DNA of 64,000 nt, from assembly GCF_009905545.1 (NCBI RefSeq), contig NZ_JAAALB010000007.1, positions 1 to 64,000 of the forward strand, in the 5' to 3' direction. This DNA is from Cellulophaga sp. BC115SP. Lineage in GTDB: Bacteria; Bacteroidota; Bacteroidia; Cytophagales; Spirosomataceae. How positions within the stretch are numbered: position 1 is the first letter of the stretch; each line of letters starts with the position of its first letter. The translations under genes were made by a program, and so were the position numbers. The notes under the pieces are model-generated. The model made no database searches, was not told where the DNA came from, and saw nothing but the letters and a program-made list of their open reading frames with translations. Positions 7,039-15,173 of this stretch are shown one piece after another.

Positions 7039-8313
7039 ATGCAACCATTAGCCGAAAGGATGCGTCCGCAGACGCTTGATGATTATGTGGGTCAAGACCA
7101 TTTGGTTGGAGAAAAAGCTGTTTTGCGCAGAGCTGTTGAGGCTGGGCGGATTCCTTCCTTTATTTTATGGGGACCTCCTGGGGTTGGTAAAACTACTTTG
7201 GCGAGTATCATTGCCAAAACCCTTAAGCGCCCTTTTCATACACTTTCTGCGATTAGTGCGGGGGTAAAGGACATTCGCGAAACCATCGATTCTGCCAAAA
7301 AACAAAAGTTTTTTGATACGCCTTCACCCATACTGTTTATTGATGAGATTCACCGTTTTTCAAAATCACAACAGGATTCTCTATTGGGTGCTGTGGAGCA
7401 AGGAGTGGTGACGCTGATTGGTGCTACTACTGAAAACCCATCTTTTGAGGTAATTTCGGCATTATTGTCTCGTTGTCAGGTATATGTACTGAAACCTTTG
7501 GAAAAAGATGATTTGATATTGATGTTGAATCAAGCTTTACTAAAAGATAGTTTTCTGAAAAATAGAGATATAGAAATTGTTGAATACGATGCTATTCTTC
7601 AGTTTTCGGGAGGTGATGGACGAAAGTTATACAATATCCTTGAATTGGTAACAAATTTCCAGCAGGCTGGAGAATCATTGAAGATTACCAATGAAATGGT
7701 AGTGGATAAGTTGCAGCAAAATATTGCGATGTACGATAAAGATGGCGAGCAACATTATGACATTATCTCTGCATTTATTAAGTCTATTCGGGGTTCAGAT
7801 CCTAATGCGGCTGTGTATTGGTTGGCTCGTATGCTGGAAGGGGGCGAAGATATAGAGTTTATTGCCAGACGCTTGGTTATCTTGGCTGCTGAGGATATTG
7901 GTTTGGCAAATCCTAATGCTCTTTTGATGGCTAATACTTGTTTTCAGGCGATTCGGGTGGTTGGTATGCCTGAATCTCGGATTATCTTATCGGAGGCTGT
8001 TATTTATTTGGCGACATCTCCCAAAAGTAACTCTGCTTATTTGGCAATCGGCGAGGCACAAGAGCTGGTTAGACAAACGGGAAATCTCCCTGTACCACTG
8101 CATTTGCGAAATGCACCAACAAAACTGATGAAATCTTTAGATTATGGCAAAGGTTATAAGTATGCTCACGATTATAAAGGGAACTTTGCCGAGCAAGAAT
8201 TTTTTCCGAAAGAGATAGAAAAAACTAAATTATTTGAACCACAACAAAATTCAGCAGAAGAAAAAATCCGTCAAAAACTGCGGAATGATTGGGGAGAGTG
8301 GTATCAGTATTAA
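7039..8313 (+). CDS. rarA: Replication-associated recombination protein A (RarA/MgsA AAA+ ATPase)
   Basis: A 424-residue AAA+ protein of the RarA/WRNIP1 family, which acts at stalled replication forks. It begins with PLAERMRPQTLDDYVGQDHL, typical of the family. Walker A is GPPGVGKTT (about residues 45-53), Walker B is LFIDEIHRFSKSQQD, and sensor 1 is GATTENPSFEV. The C-terminal half includes DPNAAVYWLARMLEGGEDIEFIARR and the tetramerisation region expected for RarA. Length is normal. It starts 115 bp from the divergent methyltransferase and is followed by a long inverted repeat shared with queA. Confidence 0.95.
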   Translation: MQPLAERMRPQTLDDYVGQDHLVGEKAVLRRAVEAGRIPSFILWGPPGVGKTTLASIIAKTLKRPFHTLSAISAGVKDIRETIDSAKKQKFFDTPSPILFIDEIHRFSKSQQDSLLGAVEQGVVTLIGATTENPSFEVISALLSRCQVYVLKPLEKDDLILMLNQALLKDSFLKNRDIEIVEYDAILQFSGGDGRKLYNILELVTNFQQAGESLKITNEMVVDKLQQNIAMYDKDGEQHYDIISAFIKSIRGSDPNAAVYWLARMLEGGEDIEFIARRLVILAAEDIGLANPNALLMANTCFQAIRVVGMPESRIILSEAVIYLATSPKSNSAYLAIGEAQELVRQTGNLPVPLHLRNAPTKLMKSLDYGKGYKYAHDYKGNFAEQEFFPKEIEKTKLFEPQQNSAEEKIRQKLRNDWGEWYQY

Positions 8314-8329
8314 GAGGGCTTTGGGATTT

Positions 8330-8391
8330 CGGCTATCAGCTTTGGGCAAATGAAAAATGCTTTTTCGTTTTGACTTAAAAGCTGATAGCCG
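8330..8391. terminator. Long inverted repeat between convergent rarA and queA
   Basis: CGGCTATCAGCTTT (8330-8343) and AAAGCTGATAGCCG (8378-8391) form 14-bp perfect arms around a 34-base loop. The place between convergent genes suggests bidirectional termination, though no strong T-run follows. Confidence 0.5.
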
Positions 8392-8436
8392 ACTGGTAAG
8401 GAGTTAGTATAAGATGCTATTATTCACAACTTACTA

Positions 8437-9663
8437 TTATGGCAACAACAGCGATGAGTCGCCGTAACTTAAAAAGCGATAGTCTTTCTCCATAGCTTCT
8501 TGATATACTTTACGCCAATCTTCGCCAATAAGGGCGGCGATAAGTAATACCAAAGTACTTTCAGGTTGGTGATAATTGGTAACAATTCCTCTACAAACCT
8601 TGAAATGATAACCAGGGAAAATAAAAATCTCGGTTTCTCCTGTAAGCTCTTCAATATCATTGCTTTCCATGAAATTTAGAATAGTCGCAAATGATTCTTG
8701 TCGACTAGGAAGAGTCTCTGTATGCTGATATGGATAGAGTTTTTCAATGAAAAATTCAGAATCATCTTTTCCTAATTTTACTCCAAACCAATACAAACTT
8801 TCAAGCGCACGCATAGACGTGGTACCCACTGGAATAATAGGACCTTCGTGTTGCACTAGCGTCTGAAGATTATTTCTGGAAAAAACAATCTGCTCGTTGT
8901 GCATGCGGTGTTCTACAATATTTTCAACCTTGATAGGTTGGAAGGTTCCAGCGCCAACGTGTAAGGTCAAAAAATCTTGTTTGAAACCAGTTTCCTGAAG
9001 TTTTTGTAAAACTTTTTCTGTAAAATGTAATCCTGCGGTTGGTGCCGCTACAGCTCCTTTTTTCTCACTATAAACAGTCTGGTAAGTTTCATAATCAGAA
9101 GATTCTGTTTCGCGATTCAAGTAAGGAGGCAAAGGGATTTCACCTAATGATTGAATCAAATCTACGAATAGAATAGGAGTATCATTACTCAAATTTTGCC
9201 AAGAAAGCTCTACATGATTTTGCTCTTCATCGGCTAGTTTGGCTGATACAACAACCTCATGACCATTGACTTGTAAAGTACGTTGAAGAATATCATTTTT
9301 CTTAAAGCGCTTTTTGTTGCCAATCATACATTCCCAAATGCAGCTTTCGCTTACCTCCATAGCCAAATTGATGACCGCTGTTGGAGCAATGGGGTGTAAT
9401 AAGAAAATTTGAATAGTAGCTCCTGTCGGTTTTTGAAAATGAATTCTTGCTGGAATTACTTTGGTATTATTAAAAACCAACAGACTACCCTGTGGAAGAT
9501 AGTCTGTGATTTGATAAAACTGAGTATGTGTAATTTCACCTTGATGATATACCTGCAACTTGGACTGGTCTCTTTCGGTCAAGGGAAATTTGGCAATTCT
9601 TTCATCAGGAAGCTCATAAGTATAATCAGATAACTTAATATCTGTTATAGAATGCTCGTTCAT
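8437..9663 (-). CDS. queA: S-adenosylmethionine:tRNA ribosyltransferase-isomerase QueA
   Basis: A 408-residue enzyme that transfers and isomerises the ribosyl group of AdoMet onto 7-aminomethyl-7-deazaguanine in tRNA, making epoxyqueuosine. Diagnostic stretches are DYTYELPDERIAKFPLTERDQSKL at the N-terminus, LVFNNTKVIPARI, KKGAVAAPTAGLHFTEKVL, VGAGTFQPIKVENIVEHRMHNE, GTTSMRALESL and TNYHQPESTLVLLIAA. The protein is longer than the E. coli enzyme (356 residues), mostly through extra residues in the middle, common in Bacteroidota. It stands as a single gene; no other queuosine gene is in the window. Confidence 0.95.
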   Translation of the reverse strand: MNEHSITDIKLSDYTYELPDERIAKFPLTERDQSKLQVYHQGEITHTQFYQITDYLPQGSLLVFNNTKVIPARIHFQKPTGATIQIFLLHPIAPTAVINLAMEVSESCIWECMIGNKKRFKKNDILQRTLQVNGHEVVVSAKLADEEQNHVELSWQNLSNDTPILFVDLIQSLGEIPLPPYLNRETESSDYETYQTVYSEKKGAVAAPTAGLHFTEKVLQKLQETGFKQDFLTLHVGAGTFQPIKVENIVEHRMHNEQIVFSRNNLQTLVQHEGPIIPVGTTSMRALESLYWFGVKLGKDDSEFFIEKLYPYQHTETLPSRQESFATILNFMESNDIEELTGETEIFIFPGYHFKVCRGIVTNYHQPESTLVLLIAALIGEDWRKVYQEAMEKDYRFLSYGDSSLLLP

Positions 9664-9728
9664 GGTATTGTTAATTAAGTATTTGTACCGATACTTTTAG
9701 TTTCGGAATTAGAGCAATTTTGGTCAAA

Positions 9729-10244
9729 TTAATCCTCTACTTCTACTACAGTTGGACTGGTATATAACAATTTGATAGGCAAATAAAATAACCAAGCCAA
9801 TGTCAGTACCACGCCCACTACTAGCAAGTAAGAATAACTTGTATTAAAGCTGCGGTCGTCGTTGAGTGTTAAAATAGCACGAAGTACTAAAATCAAAAAA
9901 GTATTAATAAAAGCAGGAAGAAAGTTCAACCAGTTGCCTATGGCAGCATTTAAGTCTTTACGATTGGCTTGCCATTTTTTATTAGGAATCCACGAGAAAG
10001 ATGTATCTGGTAATTTATTGATCATTTTTGCCAAGGAGATAGGCAAAATGTTGACAACCAGAGAAATGGCTAAGAAGAGATAGAAAATTTGGTCTTTAGG
10101 TAAGAAGCCATCACCTCTACCATTTGGCCCAAAGTGAACTGCTGTATAATCTGGTAGACCACGATAGGTAAACAACAATATTAGCGCAAATGCTAACATA
10201 GAGGCATAACGCCACGTTCTTGAGATAAATAATTCTACACTCAT
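9729..10244 (-). CDS. Membrane protein, DUF1648-like
   Basis: A 171-residue inner-membrane protein with about four hydrophobic segments (residues ~13-27, 52-70, 105-125, 138-158). The segment YRGLPDYTAVHFGPNGRGDGFLPKDQ after the first helix resembles the DUF1648 pattern, in which a Pro, a HF pair and Gly/Asp residues follow the first helix, as in SdpI-type immunity proteins. The match is short and function is unknown. It follows queA's start on the same strand by 65 bp, with no evident terminator between them, so cotranscription into queA is possible. Confidence 0.6.
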   Translation of the reverse strand: MSVELFISRTWRYASMLAFALILLFTYRGLPDYTAVHFGPNGRGDGFLPKDQIFYLFLAISLVVNILPISLAKMINKLPDTSFSWIPNKKWQANRKDLNAAIGNWLNFLPAFINTFLILVLRAILTLNDDRSFNTSYSYLLVVGVVLTLAWLFYLPIKLLYTSPTVVEVED

Positions 10245-10658
10245 TTTTTCAGACTGTCTCTTATCTTTGGTAGGGTTGTGATTTAGTCAGATTTACGTTT
10301 TATGAACCAATGACATGAGACTGAGCGACTAAATCCCCATTTTTCAGACTGCAAAATTACTTCAGAAAGCTTAGGTTTTCTAATTTTGTGAAAACAATTC
10401 TCGATTGACTTTTTTCAGTTCTTGACTAATCGCATTAGGATGTTTGGTGTCGAATGGATATTGACTAGAGTTTGAAGGATTTATGCCAAATAAAATTTTG
10501 TTGTTATAACAATTATTTTTTGCAATTTTATAAGCAAAAATCCTCAAAAAAAACATAGCTTTGTATTGTTAAGCATTTGGGCTAATTGATTGGCTATGAA
10601 TTAGCTTCGAAAGGTAAAAAATTAGGTTAGTTGTAAAACTTTGACGGTTAAGTTCTTC
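10245..10658. other. Gene-free stretch between divergent genes
   Basis: AT-rich, with no credible ORF. It holds a direct repeat (TTTTTCAGACTG near 10247 and 10340), a 9-bp inverted repeat GATTTAGTC/GACTAAATC (10280-10288 and 10327-10335), and a TAGCTTTG box at 10556-10563 that may be the -7 element for the adenosyltransferase gene. No clear -33 box accompanies it. Confidence 0.4.
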
Positions 10659-11207
10659 ATGAAAATTTATACAAAAAGTGGTGACCGAGGGACAACTTCG
10701 TTAGTAGGAGGTACAAGAATTTCGAAAGCAGAATTACGAATTGAAGCTTACGGAACTGTTGATGAACTGAATGCTTACATTGGATTATTGGGCGATTTTG
10801 AAGTAAATACAGATAAAAAAGCCCTTTTAAAAGAAATCCAAGATAGATTATTTACCATTGGTTCGATATTGGCTTCAGAACCAGAGCAAACAAAGAAACA
10901 AATTCCTGATTTGCACGAGAGTGATATCGAAGCTTTGGAAAAAGCGATGGATGTCATGAATGAAGACTTAGAACCTATGCGATTCTTTATTTTGCCAGGT
11001 GGGCATCAGCATGTATCGTTTGGGCATGTAGCCAGAACCGTATGTCGAAGAGCCGAACGCCAAGTGGTACGATTAGCAGAAGAAAACGATACCGATTACT
11101 TGGTTATCCGTTATTTGAATAGGCTATCCGATTATTTATTTATACTTTGCCGTTTTATGGCCAAACAACTCGGTGTGGCAGAAGTGGCTTGGAAAGCCAG
11201 AGTTTAG
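10659..11207 (+). CDS. Cob(I)alamin adenosyltransferase, PduO type
   Basis: A 182-residue enzyme that adenosylates reduced corrinoid to make coenzyme B12. The PduO-type ATP-binding N-terminus is clear (KIYTKSGDRGTTSLVGGTRISK), followed by EAYGTVDELNAYIG, then FILPGGHQHVSFGHVARTVCRRAERQV and YLNRLSDYLFILCRF. The start was set at MKIYTK; an upstream TTG would add six residues not seen in the family. It lies 29 bp before ilvE on the same strand and is probably cotranscribed with it. No other cobalamin gene is in the window, so the enzyme may serve salvage. Confidence 0.93.
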   Translation: MKIYTKSGDRGTTSLVGGTRISKAELRIEAYGTVDELNAYIGLLGDFEVNTDKKALLKEIQDRLFTIGSILASEPEQTKKQIPDLHESDIEALEKAMDVMNEDLEPMRFFILPGGHQHVSFGHVARTVCRRAERQVVRLAEENDTDYLVIRYLNRLSDYLFILCRFMAKQLGVAEVAWKARV

Positions 11208-11236
11208 TTGAGAAAATAGCATAACGCAATATTAAT

Positions 11237-12301
11237 ATGACAGATACAGTGCAAATCGAAATTCATCAGATTGAGAAATCGAGAATTGATGCGGTTGATT
11301 TCGACAACCTAGTTTTTGGACGCTCGTTTGCTGACCACATGTTGGTGGTTGATTACAAAGATGGTGCTTGGCAAACGCCTCAAATTGTACCTTATGGTCC
11401 TATTTCTTATACGCCAGCGATGATGTCGCTACATTATGGTCAAGCAATTTTTGAAGGTATGAAAGCCTACAAAAATGCTGAAGGTGAAATCCTCGTATTT
11501 AGACCACATGACAACTGGGCTCGTTTGAACAAGTCTGCTGTTCGTATGTGTATGCCAGAAATTCCTGAAGATATCTTCATGGAAGGTCTTTCGGCATTGT
11601 TAAAGCTCGATTCTGCATGGATTCCTGCTAAGCCTGGATGTTCTATGTATATTCGTCCTTTTATGTTCTCGACTGACGAATACGTAGGTGTTACGCCTTC
11701 AAAAACGTATAAATTTATGATTTTCAACTGTCCAGTAGGAGCTTACTACAGCAAGCCTTTGCGTGTGAAAGTTGAAACTCAATATATCCGTGCTGCTCAT
11801 GGTGGTGTTGGTTTCTCAAAAAATGCAGGTAACTACGGTGGTTCATTATACCCAACGCAGTTGGCAGCACAAGAAGGCTATGACCAAATTATTTGGACAG
11901 ATGCAGCTACACACCAATATGTAGAAGAAGCAGGAACAATGAACTTATTGTTCGTAGTTGATAACAAATTGGTAACAGCTCCAACAGGCGATACTATTTT
12001 GGATGGTGTGACTCGCAAATCTGTATTACAAATCGCTCGTGATTGGGGTATGGAGGTAGAAGAACGCCAACTTTCAGTAGCTGAATTAGTAGAAGGAATT
12101 AAAGCAGGTAAAGTACAAGAAGCATTTGGTGCTGGTACAGCGGCTGTTATTGCTCCAATTTCAACGATTGGTTTTGAAGGACAAGACTACGAATTACCTG
12201 AGCGTCCAGCAGATGCTTTCTCGAAAAGAGTTTATGAAGAAATTAACTCAATTCGTTTAGGTGTGAAAGAAGATTCAAGAGGTTGGGTATATAAAGTTTA
12301 G
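11237..12301 (+). CDS. ilvE: Branched-chain amino acid aminotransferase
   Basis: A 354-residue fold-type IV PLP aminotransferase that interconverts branched-chain amino acids and their 2-oxo acids. Supporting features are MMSLHYGQAIFEGMKAY, RPHDNWARLNKSAVRMCMPE, YIRPFMF, the lysine-bearing GFSKNAGNYGGSLYPTQLA and EEAGTMNLLFV. Length matches the ~350-residue BCAT II class. It follows the adenosyltransferase by 29 bp and is followed by a repeat-borne hairpin that can serve as terminator. Confidence 0.95.
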   Translation: MTDTVQIEIHQIEKSRIDAVDFDNLVFGRSFADHMLVVDYKDGAWQTPQIVPYGPISYTPAMMSLHYGQAIFEGMKAYKNAEGEILVFRPHDNWARLNKSAVRMCMPEIPEDIFMEGLSALLKLDSAWIPAKPGCSMYIRPFMFSTDEYVGVTPSKTYKFMIFNCPVGAYYSKPLRVKVETQYIRAAHGGVGFSKNAGNYGGSLYPTQLAAQEGYDQIIWTDAATHQYVEEAGTMNLLFVVDNKLVTAPTGDTILDGVTRKSVLQIARDWGMEVEERQLSVAELVEGIKAGKVQEAFGAGTAAVIAPISTIGFEGQDYELPERPADAFSKRVYEEINSIRLGVKEDSRGWVYKV

Positions 12302-12359
12302 TGATTCAAAAATCATTTTCTCAAATAACAGATTGGAGACATCATCAATTTGGGTATTT

Positions 12360-12540
12360 GAGTTATGCTCCAACTGAATATCAAAAAAGCGGTCGAAAAA
12401 CAATTTTCGACCGCTTTTTTGATATTATATTTCAGAGGAATACATCTTTAGCTACAAACTATTGTGTCTCTACCGGTGAATTTCTTCTTAAAAGAATCAC
12501 TCATTCACTCAATCACAAATCACTAAATTTGGAATGACTC
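12360..12540 (+). repeat. Dispersed MITE-like repeat, copy 1
   Basis: The core is a 22-bp hairpin (12378-12425: ATATCAAAAAAGCGGTCGAAAA and its complement, loop ACAA). It is followed by a degenerate TTGTGTCTCTACC segment and by CACTCATTCACTCAATCAC...CTAAATTTGGAATGACTC, similar to the right end of copies 3 and 4. The left terminal repeat is not recognisable. The hairpin lies about 80 bp after ilvE and probably terminates it. Confidence 0.6.
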
Positions 12541-12561
12541 CTTTTTGTTATGGGAATTACC

Positions 12562-13143
12562 TTATTGAACTTCTTTGTCAGATTTGTTAGCAAAAACAAT
12601 TTTAAAACCTGGGTCTTTTTGAGTGCTTACATTTTGAAGCACTAGCAATTGCTTTCCATCAGCAATTTCCCAAGAGGTAGTTTTTGTTTTGTCTGTTCCA
12701 GCACCGTATTTTTTATTAAAGTACGATTTGAATTCTTGAAAAAGGCTGTCAACTGTTGGTTGTTTTTCTATATAAACATCAATCGCAATTTCGCTTACTT
12801 TATTGGTTTTATCCTTACTATATAAAATGTCGGCAAAATTAAGGTCAGTATTGTCAAAATACTCTGTGTAGCTACGACCATTGTCTGGTTGAGTTTCAGA
12901 AGGAAGCGTACTTTCTTTGATACCGTCGAATGTATCACCTAACGATACACCTCTCGCCATTCCAGCATCTGATTTTAGAATTGACTGAAAAATAGGAGAG
13001 TAGTTGTTCAAATCTGAGCCTTGATTGTTAGTAGTGGCATCGAGACTATTGACTTGAATTTGGTCGTTACTTTTCTTTTCTTGGCAAGCTTGTAATCCAC
13101 CTAAAAGAAAAATAGAACAGAAGAGAAGTATTTGTTTTTTCAC
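12562..13143 (-). CDS. Putative lipoprotein of unknown function
   Basis: A protein of about 193 residues with a lipoprotein signal: KK, a hydrophobic stretch, then LGGLQAC with the lipobox Cys, followed by QEKKSND. The mature part is hydrophilic, with no recognised domain (for example YTEYFDNTDLNFADILYSKDK and FQEFKSYFNKKYGAG). No ATG fits: GTG at 13143 gives a good signal peptide, and a second GTG at 13167 would add eight residues. It probably sits in the periplasm or on the outer membrane. Confidence 0.6.
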   Translation of the reverse strand: MKKQILLFCSIFLLGGLQACQEKKSNDQIQVNSLDATTNNQGSDLNNYSPIFQSILKSDAGMARGVSLGDTFDGIKESTLPSETQPDNGRSYTEYFDNTDLNFADILYSKDKTNKVSEIAIDVYIEKQPTVDSLFQEFKSYFNKKYGAGTDKTKTTSWEIADGKQLLVLQNVSTQKDPGFKIVFANKSDKEVQ

Positions 13144-13284
13144 AATAAATGAATGATTGAGTAACACTATGTATGGTTAACAAATATGCAGTAAAAGTAT
13201 TGTGACAAAGGTAAGAAAACTTTCTGAGTCGTTTGTTAGGTTTCTATTAATACTCCACAAATGAGCGTCTTGCCGAATGAATCC

Positions 13285-13339
13285 GTTATTAATCGTATTA
13301 ATAACAGAAAAAAAATAGCTTATGAGCTTTTGTGCTCAT
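13285..13339. repeat. Two adjacent short inverted repeats upstream of the response regulator
   Basis: GTTATTAAT-CGT-ATTAATAAC (13285-13305) and ATGAGC-TTTTGT-GCTCAT (13322-13339) lie in the gene-free region between the lipoprotein and response-regulator genes. They may be regulatory or form RNA hairpins; no function can be assigned. Confidence 0.4.
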
Positions 13340-13353
13340 GGCAAATATACACA

Positions 13354-13372
13354 TATCACATGATGATGTGGC
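13354..13372. promoter_or_regulatory. Palindromic site upstream of the response-regulator gene
   Basis: TATCACATGATGATGTGGC contains the arms CACAT and ATGTG around GATG. It is closely related to the perfect palindrome at 14263-14280 upstream of the LytTR gene, suggesting a shared operator. Confidence 0.45.
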
Positions 13373-13513
13373 GTTAACTCATTTTATCCTCTGATTGAAG
13401 GCTATCTCTAGCTTTTCTTTGTATATTTATGACGCTTATCACGGGTTTTATTCACCTTTGAAAGCAAAAACATCTATTACTGCTTGGAATTAATCAATAA
13501 AGGAAAATTAAAC

Positions 13514-14164
13514 ATGGATACATCACCCATCAAAATAGTTGTGTATGAAGATAATCCAGACCTTCGAGAGAGCCTTTCGGTACTCTTGAGAGGTTCTATG
13601 GGTTTTGAATTAGTCGGAGCTTTTGTGAACTGCGAAAACGTAGAGTCACAAGTAAACCTATACAAACCCGACGTGGTATTGATGGATATAGATATGCCCG
13701 TTGCCAATGGTATTAATGGTCTGAAGACAATAAAGAGAATAGCCCCACAGGTTAACGTATTGATGTTCACGGTATTTGATGATAACGAAAACATCTTTGA
13801 AGCTATCTGCTCGGGAGCAGTAGGATATATGCTCAAGCGCACTCCGCCTACCAAATTGCTTGAAGCAATCATTGATGCGCACCATGGTGGAGCACCAATG
13901 ACTTCCAGTATTGCCCGAAAAGTACTACAAATGTTGCCCCAACAACAACCACGTGTGGCAGATAATGTATCGTATAAGCTTACAGAACGCGAAACCGAAA
14001 TTCTTAATTTGCTGGTAAAAGGGAATAGCTATAAAATGATTGCTGATAAATGTGGTATAACTATGGACACTGTACGTTCGCATATCAAAAAGATATATGA
14101 CAAACTTCATGTTCATTCGCAAACAGAGGCAGTGGCAAAGGCAATTCATGAAAGAATTGTGTAA
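13514..14164 (+). CDS. LuxR/NarL-family response regulator
   Basis: A 216-residue two-domain regulator. The receiver domain (residues ~6-125) has the acidic pair in VVYEDNPDLRE, the probable phosphoacceptor D58 in LMDIDMP, T in MFTVFDD and K in GYMLKRTPP. The C-terminal LuxR-type helix-turn-helix is LTERETEILNLLVKGNSYKMIADKCGITMDTVRSHIKKIYDKL. The ATG at 13514 was chosen over an upstream TTG. No histidine kinase gene is nearby, so the partner is unknown. A LytTR gene follows 219 bp downstream on the same strand, and both are preceded by similar palindromes. Confidence 0.92.
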   Translation: MDTSPIKIVVYEDNPDLRESLSVLLRGSMGFELVGAFVNCENVESQVNLYKPDVVLMDIDMPVANGINGLKTIKRIAPQVNVLMFTVFDDNENIFEAICSGAVGYMLKRTPPTKLLEAIIDAHHGGAPMTSSIARKVLQMLPQQQPRVADNVSYKLTERETEILNLLVKGNSYKMIADKCGITMDTVRSHIKKIYDKLHVHSQTEAVAKAIHERIV

Positions 14165-14262
14165 GAGTAGAAAACCATAGATAGTTCAAAATACTGAAAG
14201 TAGTATTTTACGAAGAGAAAATAGATGGATTTAGTGATTGCTAGGGGTATTGGGGGATAGGT

Positions 14263-14280
14263 ATCACATCATGATGTGAT
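14263..14280. promoter_or_regulatory. 18-bp perfect palindrome upstream of the LytTR gene
   Basis: ATCACATCATGATGTGAT is an exact palindrome 103 bp before the LytTR start. A further half-site pair, GGTATCACA (14260-14268) with TGTGATACC (14309-14317), overlaps it. The related site at 13354-13372 supports a regulator-binding site. Confidence 0.55.
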
Positions 14281-14383
14281 TGACAGGTACCATAAAAATC
14301 AGGAATTTTGTGATACCAATTTACCTAACCATGACTTAGCCCTTTAAATATATATATTTTCCGAACGTAACTTATTAACTATC

Positions 14384-14854
14384 ATGGTAACATCAAGAAT
14401 TTCTAACTTGCCCTCTATTGCTGTATCTGTACCATCAACAGAATACAATGCCTACTCATTGGAGACACTTCGTCTACCAAAAATTTCTGACGTTGTAAAA
14501 CGTGAAAATATCAAAGAAGGTTTTATTTCTTTGCCTGTTTGCTGCAAAAAAAGCATCTCTGTGGCTTGGAAAGACATCACTCATCTCGAAGCAACGAGCA
14601 ATTATACCAAGTTTTACTTCAGTAATGGAAAAAACTTACTAGTTTCTCGTACAATGAAAGATTTTTTGAGTAAATTAGATGCCGAAATGTTTGTGAGAGT
14701 TCACAAGTCATTTGCGGTTAACCTGAACTACATTGTTCAGTACGATGTGAAAGAAGATATGTATGTGGAGTTGAAAGGTGGAGCAAAAATCAGTGTATCA
14801 CGCCGTAAGAAAAAAGATTTCTTAGAAAAAAGACGTCAATACTTTGAAAACTAA
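14384..14854 (+). CDS. LytTR-domain DNA-binding protein
   Basis: A 156-residue protein whose C-terminal ~100 residues match the LytTR DNA-binding domain: ITHLEATSNYTKFYFSNGKNLLVSRTMKDFLSKL, then FVRVHKSFAVNLNYIVQYD and AKISVSRRKKKDFLE. The N-terminal ~50 residues are not a receiver domain and match nothing known, so this is a stand-alone LytTR regulator. The conserved position after the LuxR-type regulator suggests a functional link, but no kinase is present. Two terminator-like hairpins follow. Confidence 0.9.
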   Translation: MVTSRISNLPSIAVSVPSTEYNAYSLETLRLPKISDVVKRENIKEGFISLPVCCKKSISVAWKDITHLEATSNYTKFYFSNGKNLLVSRTMKDFLSKLDAEMFVRVHKSFAVNLNYIVQYDVKEDMYVELKGGAKISVSRRKKKDFLEKRRQYFEN

Positions 14855-14895
14855 TCATAGTAAAAAATATTAGTGGTTAGGTATTTAGGAAACAA

Positions 14896-14913
14896 GGGCG
14901 ACCCTTGTCGCCC
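14896..14913 (+). terminator. GC-rich hairpin after the LytTR gene
   Basis: GGGCGAC and GTCGCCC pair perfectly around a CCTT loop. Only a short T-run follows after CATG, so this may be a weak terminator or an mRNA 3'-end stabiliser. Confidence 0.45.
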
Positions 14914-14985
14914 CATGTTTTTAAAATAGCTAATCCAGCTAAAAAATATTTAAGATAATAGGTGTAGAACTATTAATTTGCACAG

Positions 14986-15014
14986 GGAGATGTTCTTAAC
15001 GTCTCCTTTTGTCT
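14986..15014 (+). terminator. Intrinsic terminator candidate
   Basis: GGAGATGT pairs with ACGTCTCC (one G-U) around TCTTA, followed by TTTTGTCTTT. It lies about 130 bp past the LytTR stop. Confidence 0.6.
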
Positions 15015-15058
15015 TTTATATGGGTCAAGAATATTGAGGGAATCATGTCTGATTGTAG

Positions 15059-15077
15059 AGACGTAATGCTTGCGTCT
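15059..15077. repeat. Isolated GACGTAATGCTTGCGTC palindrome
   Basis: AGACGTAATGCTTGCGTCT is a near-palindrome matching the same element inside repeat copies 3 and 4. The rest of the repeat is not evident here, so it may be a remnant. Confidence 0.45.
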
Positions 15078-15173
15078 TCCCAAGTGTTTAAAATAGAGCC
15101 TGTAAAAATGAAGAACTTATTTGTCAAACAATAAGTAGATACTTCTTAATACGATTTTTCCACAGCCCCTTCA

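Noticed and set aside
12301-12537. 78-codon ORF after ilvE
   Set aside because: It starts at the ilvE stop and reads through the 22-bp hairpin of repeat copy 1.
13477-13872. 131-codon ORF antisense to the response regulator
   Set aside because: It is a shadow of the well-supported LuxR-type regulator gene.
14855-15173. A further gene in the gap after the LytTR gene
   Set aside because: Only hairpins and a repeat remnant are present; no ORF with coding character was seen.
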